Shown here: piece by piece, positions 1-5,360 of the stretch
Layout: every line of letters begins with the position of its first letter
Numbering within the stretch: the stretch's first letter is position 1
Assembly: GCA_045806525.1 (NCBI GenBank)
Contig: JBJMJD010000038.1
Location: forward strand, 1 to 8,453
Reading direction: 5' to 3'
Source of the DNA: JAICYJ01 sp045806525
GTDB lineage: Bacteria; Actinomycetota; Thermoleophilia; Gaiellales; JAICJC01
DNA: 8,453 nt
Position numbers and translations under genes: made by a program
The notes under the pieces: generated by a model
What the model saw: the letters and a program-made list of their open reading frames with translations, nothing else
Database searches by the model: none
What the model was told of the DNA's origin: nothing

Positions 1-281
1 GCATCGACGTGAAGGACAAGTCCTGCATCGACGTCTGCCCTGTGGACTGCATCCACGAGGCGGGCCGGATGCTGGTGATCGACCCCGAGGAGTGCATCGA
101 CTGCGGCGCCTGCGAGCCGGAGTGCCCGGTCGAGGCGATCTTCCCCGAGGACGCGCTGCCCGACAAGTGGGAGCCGTTCGTGAAGATCAACTACGCCTAC
201 CCCGACGGCGACACGATCAACGGTCTGGTGGACAGCTACGCCACCGAGCACGACGTCCAGAACACGCCGCCGGCGGCCTAG
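1..281 (+). CDS. fdxA: 7Fe ferredoxin ([3Fe-4S][4Fe-4S]), 5' end missing
   Basis: Small soluble electron carrier of the bacterial 7Fe ferredoxin family, which passes electrons between cytoplasmic oxidoreductases. The reading frame is open from the window edge. Bases 1-2 (gc) fit the end of a Cys codon, so the first ligand is probably split by the edge and only a few N-terminal residues are missing. Taking that residue as Cys8, the visible cysteines fall at 16, 20, 24, 39, 42, 45 and 49. This is the exact spacing of Azotobacter ferredoxin I, where 8/16/49 hold the 3Fe cluster, 20/39/42/45 hold the 4Fe cluster, and 24 is the free cysteine. Motifs seen are CPVDC and CIDCGACEPECP. A tail with KINYAYPDGD follows the cluster domain, as is usual in actinobacterial FdxA. 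A GTG at position 9 is internal to the conserved domain and is not the start. The stop (TAG, 279-281) lies 5 bp from the convergent chrA stop. The family is certain; the redox partner is unknown. Confidence 0.95.
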   Translation, partial: IDVKDKSCIDVCPVDCIHEAGRMLVIDPEECIDCGACEPECPVEAIFPEDALPDKWEPFVKINYAYPDGDTINGLVDSYATEHDVQNTPPAA

Positions 282-286
282 CGCCA

Positions 287-1543
287 TCAGCCGACGAGGC
301 TGGCTGCCAGCCCGACCAGGGCGCACGCCACAACCGTGGTGACGACGCCGACGCGGAACCGCCAGACGCCGATGAAGGCGGCGGCGGCCAGCGGGATCAC
401 GAGCCAGTCGGGGTCGCCACCGGGGAAGGCCGCGTGGCGGGCGACGAACACGGCGAGCGCGGCGATCACCCCGACCACGGCGATGGTGACGCCCTGCAGC
501 GAGTTGGCGAACGAGCCGGTGTGGCGGATGCGGTCGATCACGGGCGCACCGCTGATGATGAACACGAACGAGGGCAGGAACGTGCAGAGCGTGACGATGG
601 TCGCGCCCAAGAGCCCCCACGCGAGCCCACCCTCGACGTTGTAGGCGGCCACGAAGCCCACGAACGTGTTGACCATGATCAGCGGACCGGGAGTCGATTC
701 GCCGAGCGCGAGCCCCGCCACCATGTCCTTCGAGGTCAGCCAGCCGTAGTGGTTGACGGCGGCGCTGGCGACGAACGGCAGCACCGCGTAGGCGCCGCCG
801 AAGGTGATCAGGGCGGCGAGCGTGAAGAAGCCGGCCAGCTGCGCGACGAAGCCCCCGGCCAGCAGCAGGACGGCGACCGGGATCAGCCAGATCGCGAGCG
901 AGAGCAGGAAGCGGCGGCGCAGGCCCGAGTCGAGCGGCGCCGCCTGCTCCACCGGCTCGCCGCCTGCGGGCACGTGCGGGTCGCCGCCGGCGGCCAGGGG
1001 GTGGCCCCGACGGCCGACGACGTACCCGGTGAGCGCCGCGGCGGCGATCACGACCGGAAAGGGCACGCCCGCCACGATCAGCACGAACGCGGCCGCCGCC
1101 AGCACCACGCCGGCGGCATCGTGGATCACGCGCCCGCCGATGCGGATCAGCGCCGCCGCGACCAGCGCGATCACGGCCGCGCCCAGGCCGCGGACGACCC
1201 CGGCGATGGCGGTGACCTCGCCGTACTCGACGTAGATGGCGCTCATCCCGCACAGCAGCACGAACGAGGGTGCCACGAACAGGCCGCCGGCGGTGATCGC
1301 CCCGCGCACGCCGTACATGGAGTAGCCGATGTAGGAGGCCAGCTGCTGCGCCTCAGGGCCAGGCAGTGCCATGCAGAAGTTGAGTGCGTGCAGGAAGCGG
1401 CGCTCGGAGATCCAGCGGCGGCGTTCGACCAGCTCGTCGTGCATGATCGCGATCTGCCCGGCCGGGCCACCGAAGCTGATGCAGCCGAGCTTCAGCCAGA
1501 AGCGGAAGGCGTCGGACTCGGAGGGGCGTGGGCTCGCTGCCAT
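287..1543 (-). CDS. chrA: ChrA-family chromate/anion transporter, two CHR domains
   Basis: Integral membrane protein of the CHR superfamily, whose studied members export chromate using the proton gradient. It is 418 residues long, the usual size of two-domain (long-chain) members. The N-terminal CHR half carries FGGP (residues 24-27) and PGPEAQQ (about 61-67). The second half repeats the pattern, with TFGGAYAVLP near residues 246-255 and ESTPGPL near 280. Many hydrophobic segments follow each motif, and a more polar linker (about 175-205) separates the halves. The ATG at 1543 is chosen because the CHR domain begins within about ten residues of it. The frame is open upstream to 1726, but that would overlap the divergent gene. 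No Shine-Dalgarno is seen; a TATCAT box lies 8 nt before the start. No chrB-like regulator or superoxide dismutase gene is nearby, so the real substrate could be another oxyanion. Several genomes carry ChrA homologues without proven chromate resistance. Confidence 0.93.
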   Translation of the reverse strand: MAASPRPSESDAFRFWLKLGCISFGGPAGQIAIMHDELVERRRWISERRFLHALNFCMALPGPEAQQLASYIGYSMYGVRGAITAGGLFVAPSFVLLCGMSAIYVEYGEVTAIAGVVRGLGAAVIALVAAALIRIGGRVIHDAAGVVLAAAAFVLIVAGVPFPVVIAAAALTGYVVGRRGHPLAAGGDPHVPAGGEPVEQAAPLDSGLRRRFLLSLAIWLIPVAVLLLAGGFVAQLAGFFTLAALITFGGAYAVLPFVASAAVNHYGWLTSKDMVAGLALGESTPGPLIMVNTFVGFVAAYNVEGGLAWGLLGATIVTLCTFLPSFVFIISGAPVIDRIRHTGSFANSLQGVTIAVVGVIAALAVFVARHAAFPGGDPDWLVIPLAAAAFIGVWRFRVGVVTTVVACALVGLAASLVG

Positions 1544-1551
1544 CGCGCGAG

Positions 1552-1557
1552 ATGATA
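1552..1557 (-). promoter_or_regulatory. Possible -10 box of chrA (TATCAT)
   Basis: On the minus strand TATCAT lies 8 nt before the chrA ATG at 1543. There is no Shine-Dalgarno in between, which would fit a leaderless transcript. No convincing -35 hexamer is seen at 16-18 bp, so this is tentative. Confidence 0.3.
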
Positions 1558-1585
1558 GAGAGCCCAGGTCGGACAGGGCCGCCCA

Positions 1586-1603
1586 GCGCATATGCTTGCG
1601 CAT
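1586..1603. repeat. Direct repeat GCGCAT x2 around a -10-like TATGCT
   Basis: GCGCAT occurs at 1586-1591 and again at 1598-1603, 12 nt apart start to start. Between and overlapping them lies TATGCT (1591-1596), a possible -10 for the plus-strand gene starting at 1623. The stretch also contains GCATATGC, a self-complementary octamer (1588-1595). It sits in the 79-bp divergent region between chrA and the unknown 200-residue gene, where a regulator site would be expected. Binding by any protein is unproven. Confidence 0.3.
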
Positions 1604-1612
1604 CAACCAGAT

Positions 1613-1617
1613 GGAGG
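1613..1617 (+). promoter_or_regulatory. Shine-Dalgarno that sets the start at 1623
   Basis: GGAGG ends 5 nt before the ATG at 1623. It overlaps the alternative in-frame ATG at 1611, which therefore cannot use it. This makes 1623 the preferred start. Confidence 0.75.
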
Positions 1618-1622
1618 TAGGA

Positions 1623-2225
1623 ATGGACGAGATCGTTCCCGACGCCGAGGCCTGGGCGATCGCCCACGACTTCACCCCGACGGAGTCGGAGCCAAACGGC
1701 GCGACGCCGCTCCTGCGCGAGGGCATGATGGGGATCGCGGCGACCAGCTATGCGGGGTACGTGCTCGGCCGCGACGCGACGCTGTACGAGTTCTCGGTGG
1801 GATCGCCGACGGTGTCCGACGCATTCGGGGGCGGTGGCGTCGACGGCAGCTGGTTCACGCTGTTTCTGCTGCCGATCTACGACCCGGGATTCCGGCGGCT
1901 GACGGTGCACCCCAAGAAGCAGTCCGATCGTGACTGGTGGAACCGGCTGCTCGGCCGCGATGACGTGCGTGAGACCGGGGACGTCGACTTCGACGAGCAC
2001 CACCAGGTGATCGCATCGTCCGACGTCGACAACGACCGCTTCGCCGAGCTGGTCGGCAGCGACCTGATCAGCCTGATGAATGCAAACACGGACCTGCTGG
2101 TCGAGGTGGAGCGGAGCGATCAGGGCGGCGCCGCGCTGCTGGTGGCGCTGCCGGGGATCGGCATCGGCGATGAGGGACTCGACCGGCTGCTGGCCGCCAC
2201 TGAGCACGTGGTCGGTCTGTTCTAG
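1623..2225 (+). CDS. Conserved-looking protein of unknown function, 200 aa
   Basis: I do not recognise a named family, although similar uncharacterised proteins are, to my recollection, present in related actinobacteria. It is a soluble, acidic protein of 200 residues with no signal peptide, no clear membrane helix and no cysteine. The N-terminal half contains TPLLREG, a YAGYVLGRDATLYEFSVG strand-like segment and a WFTLFLLPI hydrophobic strand. RLTVHPKK and an Asp/Trp-rich segment (SDRDWWNRLLGRDD) follow, then a hydrophobic strand near the C-terminus (ALLVALPGIGI). The alternation of short strands and turns suggests a compact alpha/beta fold. A good GGAGG fixes the start at 1623; an ATG at 1611 in the same frame is less likely. 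The codons are GC3-rich throughout, so the gene is real. It diverges from chrA across 79 bp and is followed after 4 nt by a possible small exported protein. No catalytic motif is visible. Confidence 0.85.
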   Translation: MDEIVPDAEAWAIAHDFTPTESEPNGATPLLREGMMGIAATSYAGYVLGRDATLYEFSVGSPTVSDAFGGGGVDGSWFTLFLLPIYDPGFRRLTVHPKKQSDRDWWNRLLGRDDVRETGDVDFDEHHQVIASSDVDNDRFAELVGSDLISLMNANTDLLVEVERSDQGGAALLVALPGIGIGDEGLDRLLAATEHVVGLF

Positions 2226-2229
2226 GGCG

Positions 2230-2457
2230 ATGCTACGGATCGCCATACCGGTGGCTGCGGTGATGCTGGCGCTGCTGACCGGCGTGGGCGCGAAGGCGCC
2301 CGGCCGCCCGTTTCCGGTCTACCCGCGGCCCGGAGGGCCGCCGCGAGCGGCGGCGGCGATGGTCAACGCGACCTCAAAAAGGGCACCGCGACACGCATCG
2401 GCCTCGGCCGAACACAGCCTGCGGTCGGAGGTCGACCTGATCCCGTCAACCGGGTGA
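2230..2457 (+). CDS. Possible small exported protein, 75 aa
   Basis: This ORF starts 4 nt after the stop of the 200-residue gene. The first 22 residues look like a signal peptide: MLR, then a hydrophobic run (IAIPVAAVMLALLTGVGA) and a candidate Ala-x-Ala-type cleavage region. The remainder is a short Pro/Gly/Arg/Ala-rich tail without cysteines and with no recognisable domain. Third-position GC is high in the first 48 codons and clearly lower after about 2370 (tca, aaa, gca, cga, gca), so the 3' part looks less like a conserved coding region. No Shine-Dalgarno is seen, so translation would depend on coupling to the upstream gene. It could instead be a chance frame, or the remnant of a longer secreted protein. 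It fills most of the 259-bp space before the convergent MFS gene. Confidence 0.35.
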   Translation: MLRIAIPVAAVMLALLTGVGAKAPGRPFPVYPRPGGPPRAAAAMVNATSKRAPRHASASAEHSLRSEVDLIPSTG

Positions 2458-2484
2458 CGCGGCCGTAACGCAGGTCGAGCCTGC

Positions 2485-3948
2485 TCAGCGGTGGGGTTCG
2501 CCGGCTCGTGGGAGCCACACGAAGGCCACCACCGAGCCGGCGATGCAGAGCCCGATGCTGGCCAGGATGCCGGCCCGGAAGGCCGTGATCGTGGCGTCGC
2601 GCTGGTCGGGCGTGAGGTGCTTCGCGAAGGGGTCGATGTTGTGGTGTGTTGCTGTGGCAGCAAACACCAGCGTGATCACCACCCCAAGCAGCGGCGTTGC
2701 GATCAGCCCGCCCAGCCGCGACACCGTCGTGTTCACCCCCGCCGCGATGCCGGCGAACTGGTCGGGCGCTGCCTTCAGCGCCGTGGCCGTGATCGGCGCC
2801 ACCAGCATGGCCAGCCCCAGCGCCAGCACGAGCACACCCGGCAGCGGTCGCAGCGGGTTCGTCGACGTGACGAACATCAGCAGCACGTAGCCGACCGACA
2901 TCACCAGCGGCGCGGCCGTCAGGTAGCGCCGCGGCCCGTCCCGGTCGGCCAGCCGCCCGAAGCGGGCCGCGAGCACGAACATGACCAGGCTGATCGGCAC
3001 GAACACCAGCGACGCGCGTGACGGCGAGTAGCCGGCCGCGCCCGACTGCAGATACAGCGCCAGATAGAAGCTCGACCCGCCCAGCGCCGCGTACACGAGC
3101 AGCGTGTAGACGTTCGCCGCCACGAACACCCGCGCACGCAGCAGCTCCAGCGGCAGGATCGGATTCGATCCGCGCCGCTCGCTGACCACGAACAGCGCCA
3201 GCCCGGCCAGCGACAGCCCGAACGACCACAGCACCGACGCGAATCCGACCTGAGCCCCCTCGATCAGCCCGTAGGTGAGCGCACCGAAGGTGAGCGCGAT
3301 CGCCACCGCCCCGACCGGCTGCAGCGGCCGCGGCTGCGTCGGCAGCGCCTCACGGTCCCGCCCGTACCAGGCGGCGGTGATGGCCACCAGCGCCGCTGGG
3401 AGGTTGATCAGAAAGATCCACCGCCACGACGCGTACTGCACGAGCAGGCCACCGGCGGGCGGGCCGATCATCGAGCTGATTCCGCTCCAGGCCGTCCACT
3501 GCCCGACCGCACGGCCGCTGTCCGCGCCGTACGTGGCTCGCAGCAGCGCCAGGCTGTTGGTGGTCAGCATCGCCCCCGCCACTCCCTGCAGCACCCTCGC
3601 GGTGATCAGCATCGCCGTGTTGGGCGCGATCGCCGCAAGCAGCGACGCCGCGGCGAACCCCGCCACGCCCGACACGAACAGCCGCCAGCGCCCGTAGCGG
3701 TCGCCGAGCGAGCCGGCCACGATGTACAGCGACGCGACCGCCAGTGAATACGACAGCGCGATCCACTGCTGGGCGCCGAGGCCGGCGGACAGGTCGCGGC
3801 CGATCGTTGGCAGCGCGATGTTGACGACCGACGCATCCACGAACGCCATCGAGGACCCCAGGATGGTCGCGATCAGGATCATCCGCCGGCGGCGAATGGC
3901 GTCGTCGGTCAGCACCGGAGCTTGCGGGATGGGTGTGCTAGCTGTCAC
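2485..3948 (-). CDS. DHA2-family (EmrB/QacA-type) MFS exporter, 14 helices
   Basis: Proton-driven multidrug or metabolite exporter of the inner membrane. The 487 residues and about 14 hydrophobic segments match the DHA2 drug:H+ antiporter family. Motifs seen: D1-like FVDASVVNIALPTIG in helix 1; motif A GSLGDRYGRWRLF in the helix 2-3 loop; motif B-like ITARVLQGVAGAML in helix 4; motif C-like GISSMIGPPAGGLL in helix 5, followed by the family-typical WRWIFLINLP. The GTG at 3948 is chosen because it gives a short polar leader (with RRRR) before helix 1. A GTG at 3917 and an ATG at 3882 are alternatives, and none has a Shine-Dalgarno. The frame stays open upstream but would run antisense through the neighbouring gene. 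It diverges from the small cysteine-paired protein with 9 bp between start codons. No TetR or MarR regulator is adjacent, and the substrate cannot be told from sequence. Confidence 0.93.
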   Translation of the reverse strand: MTASTPIPQAPVLTDDAIRRRRMILIATILGSSMAFVDASVVNIALPTIGRDLSAGLGAQQWIALSYSLAVASLYIVAGSLGDRYGRWRLFVSGVAGFAAASLLAAIAPNTAMLITARVLQGVAGAMLTTNSLALLRATYGADSGRAVGQWTAWSGISSMIGPPAGGLLVQYASWRWIFLINLPAALVAITAAWYGRDREALPTQPRPLQPVGAVAIALTFGALTYGLIEGAQVGFASVLWSFGLSLAGLALFVVSERRGSNPILPLELLRARVFVAANVYTLLVYAALGGSSFYLALYLQSGAAGYSPSRASLVFVPISLVMFVLAARFGRLADRDGPRRYLTAAPLVMSVGYVLLMFVTSTNPLRPLPGVLVLALGLAMLVAPITATALKAAPDQFAGIAAGVNTTVSRLGGLIATPLLGVVITLVFAATATHHNIDPFAKHLTPDQRDATITAFRAGILASIGLCIAGSVVAFVWLPRAGEPHR

Positions 3949-3960
3949 GATGTGGTCATG
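3922..3960. promoter_or_regulatory. Overlapping divergent leaderless promoters with mirrored starts
   Basis: Plus strand: TTGCGG (3922-3927), 18 bp, CACGAT (3946-3951), 6 nt, then ATG at 3958. Minus strand: CATGAC (3960-3955), 6 nt, then GTG at 3948, with a weak TCGACT -35 candidate 17 bp upstream (3983-3978). Each -10 hexamer overlaps the other gene's start codon. Neither gene has a Shine-Dalgarno. A -10 about 6 nt from the start codon is the spacing expected for leaderless mRNAs, which are common in actinobacteria. The hexamers are weak matches, so the call is moderate to low. Confidence 0.35.
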
Positions 3961-4167
3961 AGCGTCGCCTTCGAGGTAGTCGAGGCACCCTATCCGTACG
4001 TCTGTGCCGTGTACACGTGCCGCTGCGGCGCCGCCACCACGCAGCACGGCGAGCAGGCGGCGATCGTACCCGCCGGCTGGCGGCTCGAGGGCCTGGCCGG
4101 CGAGGAGACGCACGTCGCCTGTCCGCGCTGCGCCGAACCGGCGCGCGCGATGCACGCCCGAGCCTGA
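3958..4167 (+). CDS. Small cysteine-paired (zinc-ribbon-like) protein, 69 aa
   Basis: Unknown small protein. Two cysteine pairs, CRCG at about residues 20-23 and CPRC at about 57-60, are separated by about 35 residues. An extra Cys lies near residue 16. This layout suggests a zinc-ribbon or treble-clef metal site, although the first pair is CxC rather than CxxC. Between them lie a polar segment with TTQHGEQAA and PAGWRLEGLAG. There is no signal peptide, so it is probably cytoplasmic. The ATG at 3958 is preferred and a GTG at 3952 is in frame. There is no Shine-Dalgarno, and a leaderless start is likely. The stop lies 9 bp before the metallophosphoesterase GTG, so the two are probably one transcript. 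Third-position GC is high, supporting real coding. Whether it binds zinc, and what it partners, is unknown. Confidence 0.7.
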   Translation: MSVAFEVVEAPYPYVCAVYTCRCGAATTQHGEQAAIVPAGWRLEGLAGEETHVACPRCAEPARAMHARA

Positions 4168-4176
4168 GCGAGCGAC

Positions 4177-4842
4177 GTGCGCGACGCAGTCCTGTTCGAC
4201 GTGCACGGCAACCTGGCGGCGCTCGACGCCGTGCTTGCCGAGGCGCGGGCCGAGGGCGTTGACCGGCTGCTGTTCGGCGGCGACCTGGCGCTGTTCGGCC
4301 CCGAGCCGGCCGCCTGCGCCGACCGCTTGCAGGGGCTGGGCGACCAGCTTGTTGCGATCAAGGGCAACACCGACCGCTACGTGATCGACCGCCAGGACGA
4401 GGTGACCCACTGGGCGGATGCGCTGGGAGAGGACCGCCTGGCTTGGCTGGACGCCCTGCCCGCCCAGGTCGCCCTACCCCAGCACGACGCGCTGCTGGTG
4501 CATGCGACGCCCCGCGGCGACGAGGAAATGCTGATGCCGGAATCGCCCGCGTCCGAGGCGGCCGCGATGCTGGCCGGCGTCGACCAGCACACCCTGCTCT
4601 GCGGCCACGTGCATATCCAGTACCGCCGGCAGATCGCGGGCCACGAGGTGATCAACCCGGGATCGATCGGCATGCCCCTGGACGGCGATCCCCGCGCGGC
4701 CTGGGCGATCATCAGCGACGGCCGGGTCACGCTGCGCCGCACCCCCTACGATGTGGAGGCGGTCGCCCACCGCGTCCAGCGCGAGGACGGCCCGTTCGCC
4801 GACATGGTGGCACGCCGACTGCGCACCGCCCGCCGCGAGTGA
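4177..4842 (+). CDS. Calcineurin-like metallophosphoesterase (DevR/YfcE type), 221 aa
   Basis: Cytoplasmic dinuclear-metal phosphodiesterase or phosphatase of the Metallophos_2 group. All family motifs are present in order: FDVHGN (D8, H10), FGGD (D36), GNTD (N64, D66), LVHATP (H109) and GHVH (143-146), followed by the typical NPGSIGMPLDG segment. The full set of metal and catalytic residues is intact. The length (221) fits stand-alone members. The likely start is the GTG at 4177, because the beta-1 strand leading to DVHGN begins immediately; only a weak GAGCGAG precedes it. It lies 9 bp behind the 69-residue protein and is probably co-transcribed with it. The substrate is not predictable: characterised relatives cleave phosphodiesters in small molecules or cyclic nucleotides. 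It ends 15 bp from the convergent secreted-protein gene. Confidence 0.92.
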   Translation: MRDAVLFDVHGNLAALDAVLAEARAEGVDRLLFGGDLALFGPEPAACADRLQGLGDQLVAIKGNTDRYVIDRQDEVTHWADALGEDRLAWLDALPAQVALPQHDALLVHATPRGDEEMLMPESPASEAAAMLAGVDQHTLLCGHVHIQYRRQIAGHEVINPGSIGMPLDGDPRAAWAIISDGRVTLRRTPYDVEAVAHRVQREDGPFADMVARRLRTARRE

Positions 4843-4857
4843 CGGCTCAGGCCGCGA

Positions 4858-5238
4858 TCAGCAGTAGTAGTAGATGCTGACCAGCGAGACGACGATCGTA
4901 CCCCTGCCCGTGGAGTGCACGAAGACATGCACCGTCGTCCCCGAGTGCGACACCGTCACCGAGCGATCGCCGCCGGCATTCACGTAGGTCTTGAAGCTCG
5001 GACCGCACTTGCTCGGCATCATGAAGTCGTATCTGACCGACGCGCTGCCGTTGTCGCTCGAGCAGCTCAGGGTGGCCGTCCCCAGCAGCTTCGACCGGCT
5101 CACCGAACAGTCTCCCGACACCGACTTCGCCGCGTACTTCGCGCCGATGTGGGTCTTCGTCACCTGGACGGTGGCGAGCGCCGCCGCGGGGAGCGCGAGC
5201 GACGCGACGATCAATATGAGGGGCAGGAGCCGTTTCAT
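4858..5238 (-). CDS. Small secreted four-cysteine protein, 126 aa, unknown function
   Basis: Exported protein of unknown role. It has a classical signal peptide: MKR, a hydrophobic core LLPLILIVASLAL, then PAAALA with predicted cleavage after A22. The mature part (about 104 residues) is rich in Ser, Thr, Val and Gly with alternating beta-strand pattern, as in a small beta-sandwich. It holds exactly four cysteines (44, 59, 78 and the last residue, 126), so two disulfides are plausible. It ends in YYYC. The ATG at 5238 is chosen because the n-region of the signal peptide starts there; the frame is open upstream to 5334 but that stretch is not signal-like. No Shine-Dalgarno is seen. There is no lipobox, so it is secreted or held by other means. 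It diverges from the GGDEF/HD-GYP gene over 122 bp, which hints at shared regulation. Confidence 0.8.
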   Translation of the reverse strand: MKRLLPLILIVASLALPAAALATVQVTKTHIGAKYAAKSVSGDCSVSRSKLLGTATLSCSSDNGSASVRYDFMMPSKCGPSFKTYVNAGGDRSVTVSHSGTTVHVFVHSTGRGTIVVSLVSIYYYC

Positions 5239-5312
5239 GTCGGGGTCGCGGCGTGGAATCGGTACTACCGCACACTCACTGTTACCTCGCCGGCAACCCC
5301 GCCTCTTCCCCA

Positions 5313-5331
5313 ATACGGGGGATCCCCGTAT
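5313..5331. promoter_or_regulatory. Perfect 8-bp inverted repeat, possible operator
   Basis: ATACGGGG - GAT - CCCCGTAT: two perfect 8-bp arms with a 3-bp spacer. It lies in the 122-bp divergent region, 29 bp before the GTG at 5361 and about 75 bp before the ATG of the secreted-protein gene at 5238. The symmetry and position suggest a dimeric regulator site. As RNA it could form a hairpin, but no U-run follows on either strand, so it is not an intrinsic terminator. A short direct repeat CCTGA (5334-5338 and 5341-5345) lies beside it. Confidence 0.5.
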
Positions 5332-5360
5332 CACCTGATACCTGACGATGATGTGTAGAC

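Noticed and set aside
266..277. Self-complementary GCCGCCGGCGGC at the end of the ferredoxin gene as a terminator
   Set aside because: It has no loop room and no U-tract, and it encodes Pro-Pro-Ala-Ala codons in frame.
92..1555. A 487-codon open frame on the plus strand, antisense to chrA
   Set aside because: Its product is rich in Arg, Gly, Asp, His and Ala without any domain, as expected for the antisense shadow of a GC3-rich gene. The minus strand encodes an unmistakable CHR protein.
1353..2246. A 297-codon open frame on the minus strand across the unknown 200-residue gene
   Set aside because: It has no Shine-Dalgarno and no domain, and it overlaps both chrA and the plus-strand gene, which has a good GGAGG and natural codon bias.
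2325..2341. GCGGCCC-GGA-GGGCCGC hairpin as a terminator
   Set aside because: The stem is perfect, but no T-run follows on either strand and it lies inside a possible ORF. Such stems are frequent by chance at this GC content.
2363..3229. A 288-codon minus-strand open frame inside the MFS gene
   Set aside because: It is an out-of-frame shadow of the MFS coding sequence with Arg/Ala/Gly-rich product and no motif.
4858..5360. Plus-strand open frames across the secreted-protein gene (for example 4915-5358 and 4991-5338)
   Set aside because: The minus strand gives a clean signal peptide and a cysteine-balanced mature protein. The plus frames give low-complexity products and run through the intergenic palindrome.
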